Assembly (NCBI RefSeq): GCF_010501105.1
Contig: NZ_QVMQ01000006.1
Location: forward strand, 112,203 to 149,186
Direction: 5' to 3'
DNA from: Dysgonomonas sp. 511
GTDB lineage: Bacteria > Bacteroidota > Bacteroidia > Bacteroidales > Dysgonomonadaceae
Length of the DNA stretch: 36,984 bases
The notes below the pieces were generated by a model. The model worked only from the letters and a program-made list of their open reading frames with translations, searched no databases and was not told the DNA's origin. Each line of letters opens with the position of its first letter. The first letter of the stretch is position 1. Of this stretch, positions 1-8,280 are shown in pieces. The position numbers were made by a program, and so were the translations under genes.

Positions 1-347
1 CTGGCAAATAGAATCCTGTTTCAGAGCTTTGAAAACCAGCGGTTTTAATATCGAAAAAACGCACATCAATGATATGCAACGTTTCGAAAAATTACTTTCA
101 ATTGTTTTCATCGCATTCTTTTGGGCATATCTCACCGGATTGTATATCCATAAGAAAATCAGAAGGATAAGGATCCTAAAGCATGGAAGACTGGCCAAAA
201 GTTATTTCAAATATGGACTTGATTATATTTTTCAGTGGTTAGATAAACTGGATTTTAAAGAAAATATGAACCCTATGATATTTTTGTCATGTACTTAGAA
301 AAACTATATAAATCTTGTAAAAGATGAGGCAGACCGAATGATTACCT
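1..347 (+). mobile_element. Right end of an IS4-type insertion sequence (partial)
   Basis: The window opens inside a transposase reading frame that stops at 298. About 50 bp of non-coding sequence then separates it from sequence that is clearly susC-like on the other strand. The terminal inverted repeat should lie in roughly 300-350. Its exact outer end cannot be fixed because the left end of the element and the target duplication are outside the window. The boundary near 345 is inferred from where the receptor reading frame stops looking like a SusC protein (after the codons for IDQK). Confidence 0.6.
2..298 (+). CDS. IS4-family transposase, C-terminal part (5' end outside window)
   Basis: The frame is open from the first bases of the window, so only the last 98 or so codons are present. 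The start is WQIESCFRALKTSGF. It carries the E(6)K spacing of the IS4 family Y(2)R(3)E(6)K signature: Glu at bases 11-13, then six residues, then Lys. This Glu is the third acidic residue of the DDE transposase site. The later block AYLTGLYIHKK and the KHGRLAKSYFKYGLDYI tail are typical of the C-terminus of IS4-type enzymes in Bacteroidota. A short frame starting at the TTG at 29 is not a separate gene. The enzyme would cut and rejoin the ends of its own element. Whether it is intact cannot be judged from this window. Confidence 0.75.
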   Translation, partial: WQIESCFRALKTSGFNIEKTHINDMQRFEKLLSIVFIAFFWAYLTGLYIHKKIRRIRILKHGRLAKSYFKYGLDYIFQWLDKLDFKENMNPMIFLSCT

Positions 348-1962
348 TTTGGTCAATTTTAGTCTGGTAATTCAATGTGTTTTCAGAAACAAGGTCGACA
401 AAAAGTCTGTTTTGATATAAGCCGCGATTTACTTCATTATCTTTTTTTGCATCTGTATTCCTATATCTATTATAATCCCTGTATGAGATATCGAAACCAT
501 TGGATGTTTTAAAGTTCATCCCTTTCATTATATTTATGTTCAAATAGGCAGAACCTTGCATACGATAATCTTTTTGATTGATTTTCTCATTTTCCATTAT
601 CATCACCGGATTGTGGTTTGCACTGGAAAACGGTTTTGCTGTTCCGGTCCATTCATCTCCCGTCATCGGATCATACCCTGAATATGGCATATCTGAAAAC
701 TGTGCACCATGAGCATAGCTACCCACTGGCTTGTTGGTAATAGCTGCTGTTTGTGCGGTATGCCTTACTGGCATCCAGCTAGGTATTCTATAAAAGTCTA
801 TGAAAGGAGCAGAAGGTCGGGTACGATACGAATACGTAGGAGCAAGATTAACTCCAAATGTAATATTCTTGGTAAGATTGGCGTCTATTTTGGCGCGCAA
901 ATTCATTTTCTTATACTCATTGTCGCGCATAATGCCCTGGTCGTCGGTATATGCACCCGATACATAATATTTCAATCCTTTAGAACCTCCCGATATACCC
1001 AACTGCACATTGTATATATTTGCGGTACGAAGTCCTTCTTTTTGCCAGTTCGTTTCATTATCGATGATATAAAACGGCATTTCATTTTTCGATGCCTTTG
1101 CAAAAGAAGTAGCCCCTCTCAGCTTCTCTTCCTCTACCCGCATAGCAACATATTCTTTCGATGTCATCACCGGATGTAGTTCATAATAGCCTTTGGTTCC
1201 CCAAGATGTTTTCAGCGAGTATTTCGGTTTGTCTATGGTTCCTCCTTTTGTTGTGATCAGTATTACTCCATTGGCCGCACGCGAACCATATATTGCTGCC
1301 GAAGCAGCATCTTTCAATACTTCGATACTCTCTACGTCATTCATGTTAATAGTTCCCAGCCCGTCTTCTACCGGAAATCCGTCAACAATTACCAACGGGG
1401 AATCCTCTGCGCTTATCGACCCCATGCCACGAACACGTACCTGAGGAGCCACCCCTATTTCCGATGTCGTATTCTGTATCTGCACACCGGCTATACGTCC
1501 TTGCAATGCCTGATCGAGACGCGAAGCTGGTATATCTTCCAACCCGTCGGTTTTCACTTTAGTGATCGATCCTGTAAGGTGCGATTTCTTTTGCACTCCG
1601 TATCCTACAACTACTACTTCGTCGAGCATTTGCAGGTCTTCGGCCATCGTTACATTTATTTCTTTCTGGCTTCCTACAGTTATAGTTTGTTGAACAAAGC
1701 CTACCATCTTGAATAATAGTACAGATTTGTTGCTTGGAACCTGCACTTTGTAATTTCCGTCAAAATCTGTAATTGTTCCGGTAGTAGTTCCCTGCACCGA
1801 TACAGTAACCCCGATGAGAGGTACTCCGGTATTATCGACAACTGTACCGGTCACCTCTATCCCTCCTTGAGAAGGGGTAGATTGTGCTAGAAGGGATTGG
1901 CTAATCCCGAAAAACACTAAAATCATAATTATGACTTTAGCTTTTAATAATTGATTCTTCAT
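304..1962 (-). pseudogene. SusC/RagA-type TonB-dependent receptor, truncated by IS insertion
   Basis: This is the first half of a SusC-like outer-membrane receptor, which would import oligosaccharides, here probably oligoalginate, with a SusD partner. Seen in order: signal peptide (1-26, ending LLAQ), a carboxypeptidase-regulatory-like domain (about 35-107), the DEVVVVGYG segment (114-122), the plug domain (about 125-240, with RVRGMGSI and AIYGSRAANGVILITTKGG) and the first barrel strands. The frame stops after 552 residues; SusC proteins are usually about 1000. The last 13 or so residues (VIIRSASSFTRFI) look unlike the family and are probably encoded by the IS end. The rest of the barrel is missing, so a working receptor is unlikely. 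The gene is transcribed away from the GntR regulator and shares its control region. Alginate specificity is inferred from the neighbours only. Confidence 0.85.
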
Positions 1963-2258
1963 GATCGAACTGTTTTTCGTTGGTTTCTTGATTTATCGGT
2001 TTATTAATTTTATATAATTTGCGATTATTACAGACGGGATTATTTCCGCCTTGTTAGCCCCAAAGGTATCAGAAGAGCTTTTTTTGTATTTGTAATATTA
2101 AATCAAATGCTTGCAATTATCACTAATGGGTTATTTATCACTAGAAAAACATTGAGAACATCTGATTTCAGGCTTCCGGCTTTTACTTTTCTGAAACCGT
2201 CTTTATCCACATACCATCCGATTCTTTATTAAATATATTTGACATATTAAACCCAAAA

Positions 2259-2284
2259 TTGGTAGACCAGATTGGTTTGGCAAA
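2259..2284. promoter_or_regulatory. Candidate GntR operator, receptor side
   Basis: Two TTGG-led units lie 13 bp apart (TTGG at 2259 and 2272). The first reads TTGGTAGACCAG, in which TGGT and ACCA form a perfect inverted repeat around AG. The second is TTGGTTTGGCAAA. FadR-type GntR proteins commonly bind TGGT-N2/3-ACCA palindromes. The block overlaps the -7 box and predicted start site of the minus-strand promoter at 2281-2313, as expected of a repressor site. That GntR binds here is inferred. Confidence 0.55.
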
Positions 2285-2313
2285 TATAAATAAATAATTT
2301 TCATCAAAACAAA
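2281..2313 (-). promoter_or_regulatory. Bacteroidota-type promoter, towards susC
   Basis: On the minus strand, TTTG (2313-2310), a 21-base spacer and TATATTTG (2288-2281) match the Bacteroidota -33/-7 consensus TTTG-N19-21-TANNTTTG. The TTTG end of the -7 box runs into the TTGG repeat block. It is the better of two candidates for the receptor gene; the other -7 box is at 2061-2068. Confidence 0.55.
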
Positions 2314-2423
2314 GTATATTAAGTTAAAAATAAACACGCATCACGCATTTCGTACACAAAACACTACATATCAACAAAGTAATATCAAACATGTTTTTAA
2401 ACACAAAGTTTTCACCGCCCTTT

Positions 2424-2456
2424 ATTGCTTTTTTACAAAAACAAATCATACTTTTG
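2424..2456 (+). promoter_or_regulatory. Bacteroidota-type promoter, towards gntR
   Basis: ATTG (2424-2427; three of four bases match TTTG), a 21-base spacer and TACTTTTG (2449-2456) form a -33/-7 pair. The -7 box shares its last bases with the first TTGG of the operator block at 2454. The predicted start site is about 2463, giving a leader of about 100 nt before the ATG at 2566. Confidence 0.5.
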
Positions 2457-2486
2457 GAAAACCAAATTGGTTTGCCAGATTGGAAA
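2454..2486. promoter_or_regulatory. Candidate GntR operator, gntR side
   Basis: Three TTGG units start at 2454, 2467 and 2480, exactly 13 bp apart. The first is the palindrome TTGGAAAACCAA. Units one and two together contain a perfect 15-bp palindrome (AAACCAA-A-TTGGTTT, 2459-2473). The second continues TTGGTTTGCCAG, close to the TTGGTTTGGCAA of the receptor-side block. The position over -7 and the start site predicts repression, including autoregulation of gntR. Confidence 0.55.
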
Positions 2487-2565
2487 GTTTATTTAAAATT
2501 TCTACATTTAATGCTTTAAATAACGAAACAGAACACTATCAGCATTAAACTAAAAGAAAAAAGGA

Positions 2566-3324
2566 ATGGAATTGGTCAACGAAAAAAAAACGGGCGGAGT
2601 AGATACAACAGAAAAACCTGTTGATTCTATCATCAACCAACTGAGGCATCTCATAAGTTCGGGGCAACTAAAACCCGGCGACAAACTCCTGTCTGAAAGG
2701 AAGCTTGCCGAGAAATTCGGCGTAGGCCGTGCCCCTGTAAGGGAAGCCATCAAGAAGCTCGAATTTTACGGAATACTGAAGACCCAGCCGCAATCGGGTA
2801 CATTTGTTGCCGCGCTGGAAACTATGGAGCTGGAAAACCTTATAACAGATGCACTCCAGATAGAAACTTACGACTTCTATTCATTGGTGGAAACCCGCAT
2901 GATACTTGAGGTAAACGCCATAAGGCTCTGCTGCGAAAGGCGTACTGATGAAGACCTCAAGCTTCTGGAACAAAGCATGCTCACCTGCGACAAAAAAATA
3001 AAAGAAGGCAGTGCAGCTATAGACGAAGACCTGAATTTTCACCGGCAAATAGCACAGGCGTCGAAAAACCAGGTACTCAAATCTATGATGCTCATCATTA
3101 CGCCCGACATCATGACCAACTACCGCAAATACTGGATATGTGACAAAAACAAGGGCATTGCCGGCATGGAACACCAGTTGCTTTTCCAGTATATAAAGAA
3201 TCAAGACGCCGATGCAGCCGAAGTGATGATGAAGCAACACCTGAGAGGTGTAATGAGCTTTGCCAAATCGGAAATAAATCCTGAATACACCAAAAACATC
3301 GAAAATAACAACCTAAAATTCTAA
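2566..3324 (+). CDS. GntR-family regulator, FadR subfamily (FCD domain)
   Basis: A 252-residue transcription factor. A winged helix-turn-helix (about 17-81, with LLSERKLAEKFGVGRAPVRE) is followed by an all-helical FCD ligand-binding domain (about 105-230). The FCD metal residues are visible: D155 and H159 in DEDLNFHRQIA, H203 and H225. These domains usually sense small organic acids. Six bases separate it from the PL17 lyase gene, so it is the first gene of the catabolic operon. FCD-GntR genes of this kind accompany alginate operons in other Bacteroidota, so the expected ligand is a uronate intermediate such as DEH or KDG. It most likely represses both divergent promoters through the TTGG blocks upstream. 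Family assignment is firm; ligand and operators are inferred. Confidence 0.92.
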   Translation: MELVNEKKTGGVDTTEKPVDSIINQLRHLISSGQLKPGDKLLSERKLAEKFGVGRAPVREAIKKLEFYGILKTQPQSGTFVAALETMELENLITDALQIETYDFYSLVETRMILEVNAIRLCCERRTDEDLKLLEQSMLTCDKKIKEGSAAIDEDLNFHRQIAQASKNQVLKSMMLIITPDIMTNYRKYWICDKNKGIAGMEHQLLFQYIKNQDADAAEVMMKQHLRGVMSFAKSEINPEYTKNIENNNLKF

Positions 3325-3330
3325 GACAAC

Positions 3331-5466
3331 GTGAAAACTATTTCTGCTCATATTGCATCAATAATCATACTGCTCACTCTTGTTTTATCAAACAACGTCT
3401 TTGCTCAACACAAGCATCCACGCCTGATATTGAGTAACGATGGTGTAAATATGATAAAGAAGGAGATGGGGAACGCCCCCCTCTTTGACCAGACATTACA
3501 AAAAGCGAAAGCAGAAATAGACCTTGCTCTTACCCAACCTATAGAAGTGCCTGTGCCTAAAGATGCAGGAGGGGGCTACACACACGAAAGGCATAAGAAG
3601 AATTACAATGAGATGCACAAAGCCGGTATCTTATACCAGTTGTATGGCGATGAAAAGTACGCTTCATTTATAAAAAATATGCTGAATGCGTACGCCAAAA
3701 TGTACCCTACCCTTCCGCTTCACCCCGTGCAGAAATCGAAATACAGGGGAAAACTCTTCTGGCAGGGGCTCAACGAGTGCGTATGGCTTGTACATACAGC
3801 TCAGGCATACGACTGTATATACGATTACCTGACGAAAGCAGAGAGGGATAATATAGAAAAAAACCTTTTTGCCCCGATGGTCAAATTTATATCCGAAGAT
3901 AACTACGAGACATTCAATAAAATCCACAACCACGGCACCTGGGCCGTAGCCGGAGTGGGTATGATAGGATTCGTTACGGGTAACAAAGATTGGTCTGACA
4001 AGGCAATATATGGTTCGGAAAAAGATGGTAAGACCGGATTCCTGAAACAGATAGACCTACTTTTCTCTCCCGATGGATATTTCACCGAAGGGCCTTACTA
4101 CCAACGGTATTCGTTGCAACCGTTCATCGTATTTGCACAAGCAATAGAAAAGAACCATCCGGAGCTAAAAATATTCGAATACCGCCAAAATATACTGGAG
4201 AAGGCAGTCAATACATCGCTGCAACTGGCTTATACCGACGGGCAGTTTTTCCACCTGAATGATGCTCTGGACAAGACCTGGCACAGCATCGAAATCGTTT
4301 ATGGCGTAGATATTATCTATAACATTACAAAAGATCCAACGTTACTTTCCATTGCGAAAGAGCAAGGACAAGTCGTTTTGGGCGATGCAGGCATAGCTAC
4401 GGCTAAAGCTCTGGTCGAAAACAAAGCACAACCATTCTCGCATAAAACAATATTGATAAGAGACGGTGCCAAAGGTGATGAAGGAGGAATAAGCATCCTG
4501 CGGATGGGAGACACAAGCGACCAGACAGCCCTTGTATTCAAAGCTACGGCACAAGGAATGGGTCACGGGCACTTCGACAAACTGTCGGTCTCGTATTACG
4601 ACAACGGGCGCGAAATACTACAAGACTATGGTGCAGCACGTTTCCTGAACATAGAGCAGAAAAATGGCGGACACTACCTACCTGAGAACGACCTGTGGGC
4701 AAAACAGACAATAGCACACAATACGCTAACAGTAGACGAAACGTCGAACTACAAAGGGGAGTTGAAAACAGCCGAAAAATATTCACCTGCCATTACTTCT
4801 TTCTTCGATGGCAAGGAGATAAAAGCTGCTTCGGCAGTGGAAACAAATGCCTATCCGGGTGTGACTATGCAGCGTACTGTGGCTATGGTACAACCCGAAG
4901 GTTTCAGTAAACCTTTAGTTATTGATGTGTACGAAGCCATATCCGAAGCCCCGCACCAATACGACCTGTCGTATTATTACCTCGGGCAGCTGATATCGAC
5001 CAACTTAGATTACAATGCACACACATCGCAAAGAACTCCATTAGGGACTAAAAACGGCTACCAATATCTATGGAAAGAAGCAGAAGCTACTACCAGTAGT
5101 GATGGAAATACTTTTATTACATTCTTAAATTCAAATCGCTTTTATACAATAACCAATGTAAGCGAAAAAGATAATAAATTCTTCCTGAACCGCATAGGAG
5201 CAAACGACCCGAATTTCAATCTCAGGAACGAGCCTTCCTTCCTTATCCGCAAGAATAGCAATTCGGCAGTCTTTGCTTCTATTATCGAGCCACATGGAGA
5301 ATTTAATCCGCGCGAAGAATACACTATTCAGCCGGCATCGAATATAGCCAGTGCCAGTTGCACTAAGATAGGAGAAAACACCAGACAAATAGAAATAAAA
5401 ACTAAAGACAACAAGACAATCAAAGTATTATTAGGTAATAATAAATACTCGGTTGTAGTAGAATAA
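3331..5466 (+). CDS. PL17 exolytic oligoalginate lyase
   Basis: A 711-residue secreted lyase of the heparinase II/III-like fold. It removes monomers from alginate oligosaccharides by beta-elimination, giving an unsaturated monouronate. It starts at GTG 3331; the ensuing residues are a clear signal peptide (1-25, ending NVFAQ), which supports that start. An alpha/alpha barrel (about 30-350) is followed by beta-sandwich sheets. Residues known to matter in Saccharophagus Alg17c (N201, H202, Y258, H413, R438, Y450) all have counterparts one position earlier: N200 and H201 in NHGTWAVAG, Y257 in TEGPYYQRYSL, H412 in GHGHFDKL, R437 and Y449. That agreement makes PL17 a confident call. It has no lipobox, so a periplasmic location is likely. 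It sits between gntR and kdgF, and the 19-bp gap to kdgF suggests one transcript. Confidence 0.93.
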   Translation: MKTISAHIASIIILLTLVLSNNVFAQHKHPRLILSNDGVNMIKKEMGNAPLFDQTLQKAKAEIDLALTQPIEVPVPKDAGGGYTHERHKKNYNEMHKAGILYQLYGDEKYASFIKNMLNAYAKMYPTLPLHPVQKSKYRGKLFWQGLNECVWLVHTAQAYDCIYDYLTKAERDNIEKNLFAPMVKFISEDNYETFNKIHNHGTWAVAGVGMIGFVTGNKDWSDKAIYGSEKDGKTGFLKQIDLLFSPDGYFTEGPYYQRYSLQPFIVFAQAIEKNHPELKIFEYRQNILEKAVNTSLQLAYTDGQFFHLNDALDKTWHSIEIVYGVDIIYNITKDPTLLSIAKEQGQVVLGDAGIATAKALVENKAQPFSHKTILIRDGAKGDEGGISILRMGDTSDQTALVFKATAQGMGHGHFDKLSVSYYDNGREILQDYGAARFLNIEQKNGGHYLPENDLWAKQTIAHNTLTVDETSNYKGELKTAEKYSPAITSFFDGKEIKAASAVETNAYPGVTMQRTVAMVQPEGFSKPLVIDVYEAISEAPHQYDLSYYYLGQLISTNLDYNAHTSQRTPLGTKNGYQYLWKEAEATTSSDGNTFITFLNSNRFYTITNVSEKDNKFFLNRIGANDPNFNLRNEPSFLIRKNSNSAVFASIIEPHGEFNPREEYTIQPASNIASASCTKIGENTRQIEIKTKDNKTIKVLLGNNKYSVVVE

Positions 5467-5485
5467 CTTTAAAAGAAATAAAGCT

Positions 5486-5839
5486 ATGGAGCAAAAAGTA
5501 CAAAGCAATCCGTTTTTCATTGCATCCGAAGAAAAGGTATATAACGCAGACAAAGGCATTACCCGCCAGTTTGTAGGGTACGACAACAGTATAATGATGA
5601 TAAAGGTGATGTTCGAAAAAGGAGGTATAGGGCAACTGCATGCCCACCCTCACGCACAGACCACCTATGTTGTGTCCGGTAAATTTGAAATGAAGATCGG
5701 AGACGAAACCAAAATATTGCAGGCAGGAGACGGATTCTATACCGAACCCGACATTATTCACGGGTGTGTATGCCTCGAAGCAGGTATCCTCATAGATGTA
5801 TTCAGCCCGATACGCGAAGATTTTTACGCAACTATATAA
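5486..5839 (+). CDS. kdgF: KdgF cupin, unsaturated uronate ring-opening enzyme
   Basis: A 117-residue single-domain cupin. KdgF speeds opening of the 4,5-unsaturated monouronate released by lyases to the linear keto form (DEH in the alginate pathway). The metal site is visible as H52, H54 and Q58 in LHAHPHAQTT and H92 in PDIIHG. The C-terminal block IDVFSPIREDF supplies D104, F106 and R110, positions conserved in characterised KdgF proteins. There is no signal peptide, so it acts in the cytoplasm, downstream of uptake. It lies between the PL17 lyase and the transporter, 11 bp before the latter. Length and motifs fit the family. Confidence 0.92.
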   Translation: MEQKVQSNPFFIASEEKVYNADKGITRQFVGYDNSIMMIKVMFEKGGIGQLHAHPHAQTTYVVSGKFEMKIGDETKILQAGDGFYTEPDIIHGCVCLEAGILIDVFSPIREDFYATI

Positions 5840-5850
5840 GACTTATACAA

Positions 5851-7320
5851 ATGAAAATAAAAGGATTACGTTGGTGGGTCATCGGACTCATCATGCTGAT
5901 TACTATCATAAATTACCTCGACCGCGGCACGCTCAACTATATGTGGGTAGCCAACATGGAATATCAACTGGTAGATCAGATATCGAGTGACGGTGCCGAA
6001 AACCAGGCACAGTTCCTACCCCATGAACAGGCATACAAACTGGTATCGAAAGGCGGGAATGAGATAATACAAAAGGCTGAAAACGTACACTTCAAAAACG
6101 ATGGGCAAATAGTTGTCAACCGCGAAGGTATAGCTTACGACCTCGGCATTGTAGACAGCAGTGCCACACCTGAGGAAACCGACAAACAAGCCAAAGACAT
6201 ATTGGGTACTATTACCATATTCTTTATGATAGCTTATGGCATAAGCCAGTTGTTCTCAGGCAAAATGTATGATAAGATAGGTACACGCAAGGGATTCGTT
6301 ATATCCGTATTGCTATGGGGTACGGCCGATGCCCTTACATCTCTGGCACGAGGAAAAATATCCCTCACCGGATTCCGCATGATGCTGGGATTGGGAGAAG
6401 CAGGCCCTTGGCCGGGCACAGTAAAAAGCAATGCCGAATGGTTTCCTCAAAAGGAACGCGCATTTGCACAGGGGTTGTTCAATGCTGCTGCTTCGATAGG
6501 CTCTATCCTTGCCCCTATAGTCATACTGATGCTCTATATGACTCTGGGATGGAAAGTTACATTTATCGTAGTCGGAGGGCTAGGTCTTGCATGGCTGATC
6601 CCGTGGCTGCTAATCAACAAAAAAGGGCCGAAAGAGCACCCGTGGATCACCGAAGAAGAGCGTCACTATATACTTAGCGGGCAACCCGAAGCTACAATAA
6701 CTAACGATAAAGGCAAATCGTGGGGCGAACTGCTTTCGAACAAGAAAAACTACTCGGTGATACTTGGCCGTTTCTTCCTCGATCCTATCTGGTGGATGTT
6801 CGTCACCTACCTGCCGATGTACCTGATTTCGCAATTCGGGCTGAATATCAAGGAACTTGCGTTCTCGGCATGGATACCGTATGTAGGCGCAATGGTGGGA
6901 AGCCTTTCAGGCGGATGGTTCTCCGGACACCTTATCCGCAAAGGAAAGAGTGTAAACTATGCACGCAAAGTGGCGATGGTAATAGGTGGAATCATCATTA
7001 TCCCAGCTATTATAGCATCGGTAATGGCTCAAAGCGCAGTGTTGGCTGTAATCCTGATGGCATTCGTACTCGGAGGATTCCAGTTCACAATGACCAATAT
7101 ACAAACCATTCCAAGCGACCTGCATAGCGGAAAATCGGTAGGCTCACTTGCCGGTATAGGTGGAGCTGCCGCCGTATTGGGTACTATCCTGGCAATGTTG
7201 TTTGCCCAGTATATAACCAGTTGGCCGTTACTGTTCGGATTGCTGGGTGCTTTGGTTCCTCTGTCTTTGATTTCTATATTCCTCACTATTGGAAAAATAG
7301 AACAAATTGAGAAAAAATAA
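5851..7320 (+). CDS. MFS uronate transporter (anion:cation symporter type)
   Basis: A 489-residue inner-membrane carrier related to ExuT/GudP-type hexuronate transporters, presumably importing the unsaturated uronate made by the PL17 lyase. The start is the ATG at 5851, in a short gap after kdgF; the open frame runs on upstream to 5764 but that part overlaps kdgF and reads as non-membrane sequence. TM1 (about 9-25) ends in NYLDRGTLNY, typical of the family. KMYDKIGTRKG after TM2 is the MFS loop 2-3 motif. Between TM1 and TM2 lies an unusually long hydrophilic loop of about 80 residues (32-115), presumably periplasmic. Substrate is inferred from neighbours. Confidence 0.9.
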   Translation: MKIKGLRWWVIGLIMLITIINYLDRGTLNYMWVANMEYQLVDQISSDGAENQAQFLPHEQAYKLVSKGGNEIIQKAENVHFKNDGQIVVNREGIAYDLGIVDSSATPEETDKQAKDILGTITIFFMIAYGISQLFSGKMYDKIGTRKGFVISVLLWGTADALTSLARGKISLTGFRMMLGLGEAGPWPGTVKSNAEWFPQKERAFAQGLFNAAASIGSILAPIVILMLYMTLGWKVTFIVVGGLGLAWLIPWLLINKKGPKEHPWITEEERHYILSGQPEATITNDKGKSWGELLSNKKNYSVILGRFFLDPIWWMFVTYLPMYLISQFGLNIKELAFSAWIPYVGAMVGSLSGGWFSGHLIRKGKSVNYARKVAMVIGGIIIIPAIIASVMAQSAVLAVILMAFVLGGFQFTMTNIQTIPSDLHSGKSVGSLAGIGGAAAVLGTILAMLFAQYITSWPLLFGLLGALVPLSLISIFLTIGKIEQIEKK

Positions 7321-7513
7321 TTAAAACTTTATCTATATAAGAAACCTCAATCCCTCTAAAGAGTGGGATGCAAGGCTGAAAAAGTAACATAAATAAAACA
7401 GTAAAAAAAGTGTTACAAGTGTTACTTTTTGAAAGTAAAAATAATATAAACAATTAATAATAACCCAATTACACATAGAAGTAATTGTAACAAAAAAAAT
7501 TAAATAAACGATC
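7321..7513. other. Gap between transporter and SDR genes with inverted repeats
   Basis: Contains a small imperfect hairpin at 7350-7369 and a perfect 11-bp inverted repeat: AAAAAGTAACA (7379-7389) with TGTTACTTTTT (7420-7430). The right arm overlaps a direct repeat of AGTGTTAC (7409-7416 and 7418-7425). It could be a leaky terminator or processing site inside the operon, or a binding site for a separate SDR promoter. I see no good -33/-7 pair here. Confidence 0.4.
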
Positions 7514-8266
7514 ATGAGACTAAAAGGAAAAGTAGCCATCGTTACAGGTGGTGCAAGAGACCTCGGCCGTGCTGTTTCTGTAAAATTAGCATCGGAAGGA
7601 GCAAAAGTAGTAGTTAACTACTTCGACAAACTGGAAGAGGCCGAAAAGACTGAAGCATTGATAAAAGAAGTAGGGGGAGAGTGCATCATCGTCAAGGGTG
7701 ACATGACCAAGGCGGCAGATGTAAAAAATCTTTTCGACGAAGGCCGCAAAGCCTATGGCGACAGAATAAACATTCTGGTAAATGTAGTAGGTGGTATTGT
7801 CGGACGCAAAACGATCACGGAACAAGACGAAGACTGGTACAACTTCCTGATGGATGTAAACATGAAAAGCTGCTGGCTATGTACGCGCGAAGTAGTGCCT
7901 TACATGACTGAGGGCGGTTCTATTATCAACTTCTCGTCTCTGGCTGCACGCGATGGAGGAGGCCCCGGAGCATCATTGTATGCAACGTCGAAAGGTGCAG
8001 TAATGACATTTACCCGCTCAATGGCTAAGGAGCTTGGCCCTAAAGGCATCCGCGTAAATGCCCTTGCCCCGGGAACAATCGCAACCTCTTTCCACGACAG
8101 GTTCAACACGCCTGAAAACCGTGAACGGATGAAAGGAGTATATCCACTTCGCAGAGAAGGTGATGCCGACGATGTAGCCGATTTGGTTGCTTTCTTCGCT
8201 GCCGACGATTCTGACTATATCACAGGAACAAACGTTGACATCAACGGAGGAATGTTCTTCTCATAA
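7514..8266 (+). CDS. SDR-family oxidoreductase, probable DEH reductase
   Basis: A 250-residue short-chain dehydrogenase. In alginate operons of Bacteroidota, an SDR reduces DEH to 2-keto-3-deoxygluconate with NAD(P)H; this gene follows kdgF and the transporter, so that role is likely. A Rossmann fold is seen with TGGARDLG (11-18) at the cofactor loop, D63, a NVVGG segment (90-94), the helix-4 Asn N116, Ser141/142, and the YATSK catalytic pair Y156/K160. The C-terminus is DINGGMFFS. The cofactor loop has Asp where the usual TGxxxGxG has its second Gly. KduD-type reductase or another sugar dehydrogenase is the alternative. A terminator follows directly. Confidence 0.82.
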   Translation: MRLKGKVAIVTGGARDLGRAVSVKLASEGAKVVVNYFDKLEEAEKTEALIKEVGGECIIVKGDMTKAADVKNLFDEGRKAYGDRINILVNVVGGIVGRKTITEQDEDWYNFLMDVNMKSCWLCTREVVPYMTEGGSIINFSSLAARDGGGPGASLYATSKGAVMTFTRSMAKELGPKGIRVNALAPGTIATSFHDRFNTPENRERMKGVYPLRREGDADDVADLVAFFAADDSDYITGTNVDINGGMFFS

Positions 8267-8280
8267 ATAGGTTAACTATA

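Larger units (their letters stand above)
1963..2565. other. Divergent control region between susC-like gene and gntR
   Basis: This is a 603-bp AT-rich gap with no credible gene. It holds two outward-facing promoter candidates, each overlapped by TTGG-type boxes (listed separately), and an additional TANNTTTG-type -7 box on the minus strand at 2061-2068 (CAAAGGTA on the plus strand) without a convincing -33 element. If the distal promoter near 2281 is the one used, the receptor mRNA has a leader of about 310 nt. Confidence 0.7.

Noticed and set aside
5764..5850. Upstream extension of the MFS transporter frame
   Set aside because: It overlaps kdgF in another frame and has no membrane or family character; ATG 5851 is 11 bp after kdgF.
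7379..7430. Riboswitch before the SDR gene
   Set aside because: Only a simple inverted repeat is present; no known aptamer core was recognised.
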